From Basidiobolus meristosporus CBS 931.73 (lineage: Eukaryota; Basidiobolomycota; Basidiobolomycetes; Basidiobolales; Basidiobolaceae): a DNA stretch of 63,625 nt. How positions within the stretch are numbered: position 1 is the first letter of the stretch; each line of letters begins with the position of its first letter. Location: assembly GCA_002104905.1 (NCBI GenBank), contig MCFE01000517.1, positions 1 to 63,625 on the forward strand, given 5' to 3'. Shown in pieces: positions 35,830-45,963 of the stretch. The notes below the pieces were generated by a model. It was given only the letters and a program-made list of their open reading frames with translations, ran no database searches and was not told the DNA's origin. A program made the translations under genes and the position numbers.

Positions 35830-36310
35830 GTTCATCAAAAAAATGTTGTTGCCATCTTGCCTTGGATAAGTTGGCATCTTTCAATTGGCCATTCTTTGCT
35901 CCGGAATTTGTATTATCCATTTGTTGGCCCTGGACAGCAAAAAAGATTCTACAATGGGTCTTTATGGATATTTTACCATTGCTTATCTTTTTGGGCCTGT
36001 TGCTGTATTAAGTCTTTTACATATTGTCAAAGGTGTTTCTAAATTAACAATTCTCAATCTGCCATTTATGATTGTATTTTATGTACTTTTTGGACCATCT
36101 ATCACGTATTCTCTTCTCCTAACTAACAGCAAATTATTAGTTTTTAATATAGTTGTATTCAACATTACTAGATGTCTCAAAACTCTTCTGACAATAGCAT
36201 ATATTGCCATAAATTTTGTTTATCTTGCCAACGTTCCAAATCATCGCAAACATATTAGTTATTCATACCCATATTATCGCCAACCTGTCGATTATCCATT
36301 TTCCACCTTG
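35830..36310 (+). other. Unique insert with multi-pass membrane reading frame
   Basis: About 480 bp found nowhere else in the window. It replaces the stretch normally lying between the transposase core and its C-terminal region (compare 37170-37400 and 49800-50040). A plus-strand frame from 35885 to 36412 gives 175 residues, of which about the first 141 come from the unique part. It has about four strongly hydrophobic segments (for example GYFTIAYLFGPVAVLSLLHI, NLPFMIVFYVLFGPSITY, TLLTIAYIAINFVYLA) separated by short Lys/Arg-containing loops. A second frame holds FNWPFFAPEFVLSICWPW, also membrane-like, ahead of it. I do not recognise the family. It may be a captured piece of a host membrane-protein gene, possibly with an intron or frameshift between the two frames. 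Confidence 0.5.
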
Positions 36311-37160
36311 ATCACAAGCCAACCAATACACCATTCAATACAGAATTCATGCAAGCAAGAGCCTGAATGCACCTATAAGGGGGACAGAATGCAGCAGGGA
36401 GAAGGACAATAATGCCTAAATGTCAAAAAGTTCTTTGCAGATATTCAGGAGGTGTTCATTGCCAAAGTGGTAGCAAGCCAGCACATGTTAGCAAGATGTA
36501 TATGTTACCAGCAATACAAGGTGTATGGCAATTTTGCAAGCATTGCACTAAAAAGCTATAATGTTGAAGTGATAGATGTATATCAATTGCAGCAGGTGCA
36601 CGCATTTGTAGAGGTTTGTAAGCAGTGAGCCCTAGTATTTTTTGATTCAACCTATATGAGGAATACCAAGGTAGTAGTGGGTAAACAAATAAAGAGGGGT
36701 GATTCCATAGTGGAGTATATGAACTGTGCAAGGGAAGGTAGAAAAGGGAAATATCATTTGATAAATTGGTATGGTAGCATTATACAGAACTAGCTGTAGG
36801 CCGCCATACTGCCATGATAATGCCATCAGAGGCTTGCAAAGAGGCCATTAAAACACCTTCAAGTTTCTTGCCATATAGTGCAATTGGTACTGGCCAGTTA
36901 GATACACCCAAATAGTTGCAAAGTGCACAAAGACTATAACAATGCCATGGCACCCTTGGCAAAACACTCTAAAAGCACCATTATATATTATCATCTTTAT
37001 TTAGCTATAAAATTAGCAAAACACCATTGTGATCCCATCACAAGATTGTGTAGAGGGTCATTAATTCCAAGCTGCTAGTATTACAGCAGTCTTCTGACAG
37101 GATCTTGATGGCTGATCCAAATTTGATTCACCTGCTGGACCAAACTTTTTTTTCATAGAG
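36311..37160 (+). pseudogene. K3 transposase C-terminal region and terminus
   Basis: Common K sequence resumes here (CATTCAATACAGAATTC). It holds the broken C-terminal transposase frame and then the non-coding subterminal part, ending with GATTCACCTGCTGGACC and a K terminus (TTTTTTTTCATAG) at about 37160. Long stretches on the minus strand also look open but are not conserved. Confidence 0.6.
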
Positions 37161-38215
37161 ATTAGTTGGCATATAGAAGACAGCCACAAAAGGTTGGAAA
37201 TACAAAGGACAGATGTTAACATTGAGACACCTGTACCTTTGGCATTAAGAAGCTAAGCCACCCCAAAGTGTGGGTAATCAGTTAAGTAATGCAGAGTTGG
37301 GTTGGGCACAACTAGCAACTGATTTTTATTAGGCCAACTGTACCATAGTATGCTGGGCTTCTTCTGGTCACAAGCCAATTATTACACCGTTCAATACAGA
37401 ATTTGCACAATCAAATGCCAGAGCACATTTATAAGAGAGACTAGAATCCAGCAGGGAGAAGGAATATATTGGTTAAATACTATTAAGTTCTTTGCAGAAA
37501 TGCAGGGGTCATTCATGGCAAAAGTGGCAGCAACCAAGCACATATTTGCTACATATATATGTTACCACCTATACAAGGTATATCGCAAATTTGCAAGTAT
37601 CCTGCTAAAGTGCTGTAAAGCTGAGGTGATAGAAATGTGTCAGTTGCAGGGGGTGTGTGCATATGTAGAAGTTGGTAAGCAGGAGACCATTTTTTTTGTG
37701 ATTCAAACTATATGTGGAATACCCAGGGTAGTAGTGGGTAAGCACATATAGAGGGGTGATTCCATAATAGAATATATGAATGGTGCAAGAGGAGGCAGAA
37801 AAGGAAAATACCATTTGGTAAACTGGTAAAGTAGCAATATAGAGAACTAGCAGTAGGCTGCCATACTGCTGTTATAATGCCTACACAGGTTTTCAAGTAC
37901 TTGGAACACCATTAAGTTTCTTGCCATATAGGGCAATTAGATGTATTTGCTGTCTAGGTCTGCTTAAATAAGTCAAGAGTGCATTAAGATCATTGGAATG
38001 CCATACAGTTCCTGTCAAAAGACTGCCTAAACACTGTCACATTTACTACATCATTTGGCAGTAAAATCAGCCAAATGCTGTTACAGTCCTATCATAATAT
38101 TATGTGAAGGGTGCATTATTCCATGCTGCCTGCATTATGACAGACTCATTGCAGGATCCTGATGGCTGATGTGAATTGGATCCACCTGCAGGACCAAGTT
38201 ATTTTTCATAGAGTA
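37161..38215 (+). pseudogene. K transposase C-terminal region, tandem second copy
   Basis: A second copy of the transposase 3' region, starting near the end of the core (GATTAGTTGGCATATAGAAG). It holds the best version of the C-terminal domain: an open frame 37350-37751 with FFAEMQGSFMAKVAATKHIF, KVYRKFASILLKCCKAEVIE and CGIPRVVVGKHI, a block typical of the end of Tnp2-type transposases. It ends in a K terminus at about 38215 (GGACC..GTTATTTTTCATAG). It directly follows the terminus of the previous copy, so two 3' ends lie in tandem. Confidence 0.65.
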
Positions 38216-38937
38216 TAATGGTAAACATTATAAGCAACTAAGAAGCAAGGGCAGCCTTGAAGGTATGTTTGACCATGCATTTGTGTTTATGATTGATGGA
38301 TTCTCTTTAAGTAAGTACTTTACCCGCAAATTCTGCTGGCCACTGATTCTCATCAACCTCAATATGTCACTTATCTTGCAGTATTAGAGTAGAAATCTGA
38401 TGGTATTCTCACCAATATTAGGGCCTAAATCACCATCCAACCTGGATAACTACCCATATTCATATGTGAATGAGTATTGGATACTGTCCTGCCAGATACT
38501 ACTAAATAGCCGTCATATCAAAGTTTGTATTGTTATCTGTGTTGGAGATACCCCAGCCTTCAGCAAGAAAGCACGCATTTTGAGGCACTATGGACAGTAT
38601 TAGTGGTGAATTTGTGGGAACCAGGAGATTTACTCTAAAACTTACATGCACAATTATTATACCAAAAACAGCACTAAGAACATTGTCTTCCCACAGAGAA
38701 AACATACAGAAGTGCGCATGCAAGTGCAGCAAAGTTGGCAAGCTATGAGCCATTAACTGGAAACTGGAGATACCTAAAATGGAGGCAACTTGTTGGAGCA
38801 AAAGCTTTCCATGGGGAGTAATTTAGTTGCTTTTCCACAATATCCCTATACTAATGAGCAAGCTGTACCAGGCATCTCATGCTGAATGTACCCTTTGAGA
38901 AACCAAAAAAATTTATAAGAATTGGCAAGATATCACA
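38216..38937 (+). pseudogene. K5 transposase gene 2, part before K4 insertion
   Basis: Plus-strand transposase core from KYFTRKFCWPLILINLNMSL through the GDTPAFSKKARI region and the EAMHLLFNN-equivalent region near 38820. Interrupted at 38937 by element K4. It continues at 49295, and removing K4 plus one ACA restores alignment with 35290-35340. Confidence 0.72.
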
Positions 38938-39664
38938 CCCTATGAACAATAATTTGGTCCCGCAGGTGGATCCAACCATCATACATCATAATACCAGCAG
39001 CTTAGAACTAGTGACTCTCTTAACAATCTTATGATGGGATCATGACAGCATTTAGCTAATTCTACTACCAAATAAAGTGATAAAACATGACAAGATTTGG
39101 TTGGTGCTGTGACATTAATTGCATGGTATAATTGCGGTCTTATTACCCTCTACAACTATTTTAAATGGATCCAACTGGCCAGGACATCTAATGGCCTTAT
39201 ATGGCATGGAACTTGACAATATTTTAATGGCCGCACAACAAGACTCTGATGTTATCATATTGGCAGTATGGTGGCCTACAGCTGGTTCTGTATAATGCCA
39301 CCAGATCAAGTTACCAAATAGTATTTCCTTCTTCTACCTCTCCTTGTGCAATTCATGTATTCCACTGTAGAGTCACCCCTCTTTACTTGTTTACCCACTA
39401 CTACCTTGGGTATTCCACATATAGTGCAAATCAAAAAAAATATGGCCTTCTGCTTACTAACCTCTACAAACATGCACACCTGCTGCAATTGACATACTTC
39501 TATCACCTCAACTTTATGGCTTTTTGGTGTGATACTTGCAAAGTTCCTATATACCTTGTACTGCTGGTAGCATATACATCTTGCAAACACATGCTTGGTT
39601 GTCACCAATTGTGCCATTAATACCTCCTGAATATCTGCAAAGAACTTCTTGGTATTTAGTCAAT
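38938..39664 (-). pseudogene. K4 transposase C-terminal remnant
   Basis: Minus-strand C-terminal domain with an open piece 39617-39306 (KHVFARCICYQQYKVYRNFA, then CGIPKVVVGKQVKRGDSTVE and GRRRKYYLV), the best view of this region next to 37350-37751. The rest of the gene is absent: H1 sits at the fusion with the intergenic region. Confidence 0.65.
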
Positions 39665-39732
39665 AGACTTGTTCCATTGTACCATGCCAGGGCACATGGT
39701 GCAATCCACAGTCTCAAAGAACAATTGGGCAC

Positions 39733-40802
39733 TGTGGTGGTGCATAAGTCCAAGGGAGAAATATATCCAACACTTCTTGAGTGTTTTGTGTGTGGGGTGT
39801 TCACTGGATGCAATAACCTCTGGCAAAAGCTTGCTAGGAATACTTTGGATCTGTCTCTAATCTAATGTGATGGGGAATAAAGCCACAAGCTTGTCAAGGG
39901 AAAACTAGTGAGCTACAATCCCCAACTTGGTTGGCATCTTAACAAAAGTATGTGCTGGGTTCAGCATCCTTTGAGATGACAATGTACTAAAGTTTCCAAA
40001 GTCAAAACAACTGTAAACTCCACCAGCAGGGACTTGATAGAATGCAGCTGTGGTCAATAGTTACAAAGACAGAAAAGTATCTTTGCCTGTACAAGAACAA
40101 ACTTGGGAAAGAATCAAATATAATAAAAGATACCTATGCTGAGTATTCCTCACAAGTAGTGCCTCCAAGGTCAGTTGGCTGTCAGTGCGGTTTCCTGGGA
40201 GTGTCCTGTAGTCTGGGGTTGGACGTTCAGGTGGCAGCAGGTAGCAGTGATCACGCTAATCAACAAGTTAGAATATTGATAAAAGGGATGATGATTTATT
40301 GTTGAGGGAAAGCCTCCCTTATATACTTCTCTTACTGGCTAAGTGATTACTAATCATGGTGTTCCAAACAGTTCCAGATATTAATAGAAATCTTTATGAC
40401 ATCAGAATGACCTAAGAATGTTCTAAGTAGGTGCCGGAAGATTCTAAGATGCACAGCACATCCAGCCAATCAGGAATCAGTATTCCAAAACCTGTGTAAC
40501 ATAGGGATACCATATATGGTAGGGAAATGGTAGGGATGGTGACATGGGTTGATCATGTGTTCCAGGTACTGGTGCGAGTACTTGCCTAATATAGAAGCAC
40601 TTATAGCTAGTAATCTTACATAAAGTGAGGGGTAACTTATGCAATAAGGTAAGCAGATGTGATAGTCAACCAGCTTATGGGATAGTACTGATCAGGTAAG
40701 ACAAATGGGATGAAACTAAAATAAGTGTAGTAGAGATAAAGGGAAGTAGAAAATAGGGGAATGCGCACATCTGTCAGTGAGTGTCACTCTCACCCTACTA
40801 CA
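39733..40802 (-). mobile_element. LTR-X copy 2, insertion in H1 left arm
   Basis: A 1070-bp insertion in the H1 left arm, as judged by comparison with the right arm. It begins (minus strand) TGTAGTAGGG at 40802 and ends CACCACA at 39733, flanked by GCAC on both sides (39729-39732, 40803-40806). The first 620 bp equal LTR-X copy 1 (12007-12625), including the TATA box and AATAAA near 40310. The remaining 450 bp (39733-40179) has no counterpart in the window. Either the full LTR is about 1.07 kb and copy 1 is truncated, or this is a short LTR-derived element. No coding frame of note. Confidence 0.65.
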
Positions 40803-40805
40803 GCA

Positions 40806-42055
40806 CCATATTGTAGCTACCAGTAGGCAGGATTGCTCTTGGACAATTTTGCACCATGTGGGGCAATCTCATACACTATGACACAATCTGACACAATGAG
40901 GTTGGCACAAATGATTGCACCCACTTGTAATGTTTGCATCATATGCGCAATTGGATACCGCTATTATGGTAGGTAAATTCCAGTATTTGGATACGTTTCT
41001 TTAATGTAAATGGAAATAAATGTGTATCACACTATAAACTACACTGATACTTACCATTTTGGTTACCATCACTCCAATTGGGTGGTATCTCAGTGGTTTA
41101 TTGGTCCAAAAGTATCCTGAAGCTGTCAGCCCCCAATTGGCTCTTTGACCAATACACAAGCTACCTAATTCACCATCAAATATTTCATTTTGCCCATTAA
41201 GCAAGTAAATTCCTGATCCCAGTGATTGGACAAGGTGTCATAGCTAGCACGCAACCAATTGTATGGGTGCAAATCAGATCAAATAGCTTCACTAGTGCCA
41301 CAGATGATGTGTACATATGCAGGGTGTTTATTTATAGGGGTCCTGTCTCAAATGTGAGACAACCTTGATGTTGCTTATATCAAAAATTGAGTGATCACTG
41401 ATTTGCAATGGCTTGATGTGGATCGCAAAAAAATTGTGTTGTTTGAATCATTACAAAAAATGGCAATTGAATGCAATTGCATCATCTTCTCCTAGGCTTT
41501 TTTCTCACAGGGATTACTACTGAAGCATTTGGCAGTATTTCACTTTGCACATCTAAACTACTTTCTTGTTGACTATCCTCTTGGCTACTTGTGTATTTGT
41601 AGTCAGTATTTTGCCTCCTAGTTCATGAGTGCAATGCTGCAGCTTGGCCACGCTGAATTGCTCAGGATGTTGCAACTGAGCCAGCCTGCAGTGCTATGTG
41701 CTTACATGTTCTTTTACTTGCCAAAGGCTCTGGTGGTGGAGGCACTTCATGTGGGTCATTATCCATCAGTTTACCAGAAGAAACTTGCTGATGGTCAGGT
41801 GTAATGGCATGTGCAGATGCAAGTTGATGTGCTGACATGGCCCTTGGTTGAGTTCAATGTGATGCTGCTTGTTGATGCAACTTGGCCCGCTCCAATGGAC
41901 TTGTGTCTTTTTGAGCAGTTTGGTGGGTTTGAGTTGAGACTTGGTATCGGGACCAAATTGACACATTGGGATACTTATACAGTGGCATATTGGCATTAAC
42001 CTGGTCTTATATGAAATATATATGAAAACTAATGTGATTGTTGAGTTTTCCATAT
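40806..42055 (-). pseudogene. H1 second gene, left-arm deleted copy
   Basis: Inverted, shortened version of the right-arm gene at 44716-45963. The frame ends at about 41510 with a basic tail encoded by AGAAAAAAGCCTAGGAGAAG, as in the right arm. Compared with that arm, about 790 bp from the middle of the gene are missing, the join lying near 41930. The product is unknown. Flanking non-coding arm sequence (40806-41490) is closely similar to 45965-46625 inverted. Confidence 0.7.
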
Positions 42056-42058
42056 ATT

Positions 42059-42475
42059 AGACTTGTTCTGTTGGATAGTGCCACATAGTGCCAGCCTGTT
42101 TATGGTACCAGATCAATCTGGCACTCTACGGCACTATCTGGCACTATAATTTCTACCATGATGCCAGTGGTATGGTACAGTTACTGGTAATTTTACTCAA
42201 TCTTACTTAAGTTGCTCAGAATAGTGTTTTCCTTGCTTTATTTACTCTTCATAATGCTTCATACACATTTCTCTCAGTGGATGTATTCTTGTATGAACAT
42301 ACTGTGCATTAATAAGTATCTTAACTATTTTACCTATTCTGCTGTTTTCTCCTATATATGACTTTCCTCTGTATTAACCTGCCAATATGCTGAATTGTGG
42401 TAATGGAAAGTATTCCATTACTACAATATCTCTAAACCAATATTGCACTCATTTCTTTATTTTGCTTTTTGCTAT
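42059..42475. other. GGCAC-rich MITE-like fragment and unassigned AT-rich DNA
   Basis: Starts AGACTTGTTCTGTTGGATAG, the terminus of the foldback family, and has several GGCACT repeats up to about 42160. The matching right end was not found, so it is a fragment. From 42200 to 42475 I see only AT-rich DNA without a conserved frame. Confidence 0.5.
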
Positions 42476-43611
42476 TGTAACACACAAGTGAAAGATCAAG
42501 AATTTCCAACTTTGAAGAACAAATGCTCCAGACCCTGACAAGCAATCCACCCAAGAATATTATGTCATGCAGAACACGTAGTAGCCAACACATGTTTCAA
42601 ATTACAGCTCATTTGAAGCAGTACTTAAGGAGTTATGACCAAAAGAGTCTAACTATTATATATACTATGCCTTATTGCTAGGATTACTATGGTGACTTTG
42701 ATCGCGTGTAACTTTTGAACCAGCCAATCAAATCACGTGATATTTTCACAGGTGCTGCGCCTATGTCCGATATGTGCCACTGCAAAATTTTAGCTGCGTA
42801 TCACGTGTATTGCTTGCGCAATCGCCCAAAAACTTTGATCCTTCAAAATTTTCATATATATGACTTCCCCAGCTGAAAAATAAAGAGAGAGCCTCTCTTT
42901 CCAGAATATCCACACTACAATTACAAGTTTAAAGGTTATAAGACTTCCCCTGCATCACTTGCACTGTTGAGTAATCTGACTTTGATCAGTACTACATCAG
43001 TAAAGAGACTGCAAAGCTCACAAGAATCCAATCTAAGTTCTACAAGAAACTACCACTTTTCTGTTGGAAAAGTCCCCTCTAAGAAACCCCTTTACTCTAA
43101 AGACACCCCTTTAGACACCCCTTTAGAGACCCCTTTAAGAAACCCCTTTACTCTAAAGAAGCCCCTTCAGGCACCCCTTTAGTGTAAAGTCCACTTTAGA
43201 GACCACTACAAGAAGCCCCTTTACTCTAAAGACACCCCTTTAGACACCCCTTTAGGTCTAAAGACCCCTTTAGAGACTTCTACAACACACCCCTTTAGGT
43301 TAAAGGGGAGTTCAGAATTTCCATATTAGGAAATATTTTCTCAGAAAGGAAAGTGACTTCCAAATAAGGAAAAGTTACTATAAAAGTAAATAAGCCCATT
43401 AGTCAACAGAAGGTCAGAACACTGCTCTAGAAGTGATAAACACTGCCTACAGTATATTTTGAGCCCAAGATTGAGGAAATTAGTGAAAGTTATATCTTCT
43501 ATCGGTATATCAAACTCCCAATAAACTATTTCAGTATTAGCATACTGGAAGTTGTTGTATATTGTTGATTAGTCTCTACATTGTAGAACAAGCCCCAAAC
43601 TAATCATAATA
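42476..43611 (+). repeat. Possible LTR-like insertion with promoter signals
   Basis: This non-coding block interrupts the 3' end of the H1 transposase gene. It starts TGTAACACACAAG and could end AATACAACA, has a TATA-like CATATATATGAC near 42852 and AATAAA at about 42880, then a tandem-repeat tract (43070-43310). These are features of an LTR, but no target duplication is visible and no second copy occurs in the window. It is unusual for the region in containing several CG dinucleotides (42700-42830). Confidence 0.35.
43070..43310. repeat. ACCCCTTTAG-type tandem repeat
   Basis: About 240 bp dense in ACCCCTTTAGA units and their complements (CTCTAAAG, TAAAGGGG). Spacing is irregular (10-20 bp) and there appear to be two higher-order blocks, each with TTTACTCTAAAGA followed by CACCCCTTTAGACACCCC. 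Both orientations occur, so hairpins are possible. Confidence 0.8.
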
Positions 43612-44356
43612 CAACACAACAGAATCTCTTCAGATATCCAAATGTATGCTCTACCCTCACTCTGAAATGATTAAATATCTCATTGTTGAGCTTCTGCTTC
43701 CTGCTAGGCACATCATTCCTTGGCTTTCTATAAGCTGTAATATATCCTAATCTCTGACAATCCTCTCCTATATTGGCTAAGTCTGCCATACATTTCTCCC
43801 CTCTACTGAATTCAGGATGATTCTCTACCCAGAGTGCTTTGTCATGCCTACTTCCAGCAAGTGGCCCACTAAACCAGATGATGTTACCCTCAATGTCAGA
43901 CAGTGCTTGAAACTTCACACAGTGTGCCTTGTACTTGCCAGAATAAAAGTGCCTCTGCCCTCTAGAAGGCCTGTTAATCCTCACTGGGAAGGTATCCAAA
44001 ATACTCCTGATATGGAACCTGTTGCTGAACACTCTGGGATATGGAAGTCTATTGGAGCTTCTGAACCTAGTATTTCAAGCTTGCTCTAAGTCATTCATAC
44101 CCTCTACAAGGTGGTTCTCCATTGCTGCCAGCTGGGAATGAAAGCTTCTAGGACTTTTGTTGCCATGTATGGTGGGATGAAACCTTGTAGGGCAATAGTT
44201 CTTGTAAAAGCAGAGAAGCTTAACAAGGGATCTCCTTGAGTAGATTGGGGTTGATGGTCCACAGTACTTGGAATAGATCTCCTCTAGTGTGTCAAAAGGA
44301 AATCCAGTGGTAGTGATGGGATTGATGAGAAAAGACCATTCAGATGAGTAAATCAT
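43612..44356 (-). pseudogene. H1 DDE transposase (Harbinger-like), truncated and stopped
   Basis: Minus-strand transposase with the DDE_Tnp_4-type core. Two open pieces in the same frame (44356-44075 and 44032-43604) are split by a TAG at 44075-44077. Visible motifs: N-terminal FHPTIHGNKSPRSF; first Asp in ILDTFPVRINRPSRGQRHFY; YSGKYKAHCVKFQAL; second Asp in GPLAGSRHDKALW; and the Glu in FRVRVEHTFGYLKR. All three acidic residues are thus present. The C-terminus is cut where the LTR-like block begins, so the last residues of the open frame come from that insertion. The usual N-terminal helix-turn-helix region is mostly lacking. Its termini-sharing MITEs (5028, 51859) suggest this family is their enzyme source. 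Confidence 0.82.
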
Positions 44357-44715
44357 ATTAAAATTGGTGGATGATTGTATGGAGGCAATTTGAATTGATT
44401 TGGCGCAATCTGAGTTATTTATCTGATTTTTAATACATTATGGTTAAATCTCCATCAATTGCCATGTATCCCATCATTATGTCACAAAAATCATCCGCAA
44501 ACAATGCCTTGGTACTTTTATTGATGCTTTAATCATAGGTCTATGATCAAATAGGAAATCTGCGATTGATGTGATCTGATCCATGTCAACGCAATCCAAG
44601 ATGCATCATACATAATATATGGAAAATTCAACAATCACATTAGCTTTCATATATATTTCATATAAGACCAGGTTGATGCCAATATACGGCTGTATAAGTA
44701 TCCAAATCCATTGCT
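44357..44715. other. H1 region between transposase and second gene
   Basis: AT-rich sequence between two divergently transcribed genes; inverted-arm homology begins at about 44612. It should contain the promoters. Nothing specific is recognisable. Confidence 0.4.
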
Positions 44716-45963
44716 ATGGTCCCCATACCAAGCCTCAACTTATCTTTAGTACAACCCAGACAAAACCCATCCCCCAGCTCACAAGCGCAGTCCAGACTGG
44801 AAAAGTCAATGTTAGATCCGTTTGAGTTCTTGCCAAATGATTTTAGTATGGCTCAAGTGTCTATGATGAGCCTTCATACAGAAATTTGGGCACTACTGAT
44901 TAATCTAGCAGGACTAGATATCTCAGAGAGTCAACAAAGATGGAAGAATTTGAGTAGAAAGCTGTGGAATGAGTTCTACATCAAGATGCCAGCCAATGTA
45001 GGTAAGAAGATATATAACAAGACAAGTATTGAAATCAAGAATGAGCTGAGAGTGAGGGGATTTGAGAAAGAAGCCGCGCAGGAATGATTTTGCGTGCAAT
45101 TTGCACAGTACAGGCTGGATGCATCCATTTGTGCCTCAACTTTGGGAACCAAAGAGATTTTGAATGAGTTTTTGCCTCAAATAACCAATGTACTACGTGA
45201 TATATTAGTAGAGCTAAGTGGCTGCCAAGAGCAATATACACAGGACTCATCCAGGCAACCGCTCCAAAGTATCAGACAGAGGGTAAGCAAATACCTTGAG
45301 GAATCAGATGGTGAGCTTCAGGAGGAAGAATACAGACCGCAAGCAACATTGTCCAGATTGCACCAGCACGCCTTGCTGGATTCCCTACCATCTCTTGCAA
45401 CCACAGTGCACCAGTGCACGTCAGTCCAGACCATGCCAACACCCTTTACCAGAACGCCCCGCATTGAGTCAATGCACGTTGGGCCAACACGCGTGCTTCA
45501 GAGCAAAACTACAAGAACTTGCCAAACTGCTCATTTAGACACAAGTCCATTGGAGCAGACTAAGTCATGTCAACATGCAGCATCATATTGAATTCAGCCA
45601 AGGGCCATCTCAACGCGTCAAGGCGCATCTGCACATGCCATTTTGCCTGACCATCAGCAAGTTACTTCTGGTGAACTGACTGATGATGACCAACATGAAG
45701 TGCCTCAACCACTGGAGCCCTTAGCAAGTAAAAGAACGCGTCAGCATGTGGCACTACAGGCCAGTTTAGTTGGTTCAGTTGGAGCAATTCAGCGCGGCCA
45801 AGCTGCAGCATTGCACTCATCAACTAGGGGGCAAAATACTGACTACAAATATACAAGTAGCCAAGATGATAGTCAGCCAGGAAGTAGTATAGGTGCGCAA
45901 AGTGAGTCACTACCAAATGCTTCAGTAGTAATCCCTGTGAGAAAAAAACCCAGGAGAAGATGA
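44716..45963 (+). pseudogene. H1 second gene (unknown protein), two in-frame stops
   Basis: A single frame of 416 codons from ATG 44716 to TGA 45961-45963, broken only by TGA at 45085-45087 and TGA at 45589-45591. The encoded protein has an N-terminal segment with LLINLAGLDISESQQRWKNL and KLWNEFYIKMPANVGKKIYN, a middle with EILNEFLPQITNVLRDILVE, a low-complexity Gln/Thr/His/Arg-rich part and a basic end (VIPVRKKPRRR) that could be a nuclear-localisation signal. PIF/Harbinger elements normally carry a second gene for a Myb/trihelix DNA-binding partner of the transposase. Position and the Trp-containing helices fit that role, but I cannot identify the domain. CG dinucleotides are more common here than in neighbouring elements. 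Confidence 0.7.

Noticed and set aside
40042-40305. 87-codon plus-strand frame
   Set aside because: It crosses the boundary of the LTR-X repeat, is antisense to it, and has no homologue in copy 1.
43070-43310. Tandem CCCCTTTA units considered as telomeric repeat or CRISPR-like array
   Set aside because: Unit spacing is irregular, both orientations are mixed, there are no unique spacers of even length, and the unit is not a known telomere repeat.
43817-44089. 90-codon plus-strand frame opposite the H1 transposase
   Set aside because: Antisense to the DDE core; the minus-strand reading has the catalytic residues.
41985-44690. Inverted copies near 42000 and 44650 considered as the terminal repeats of one element of about 2.6 kb
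   Set aside because: The homology extends outward, not inward, from these points and ends at 39665 and 46706, where a terminal repeat and AAT duplication lie; hence they are the inner ends of arms.
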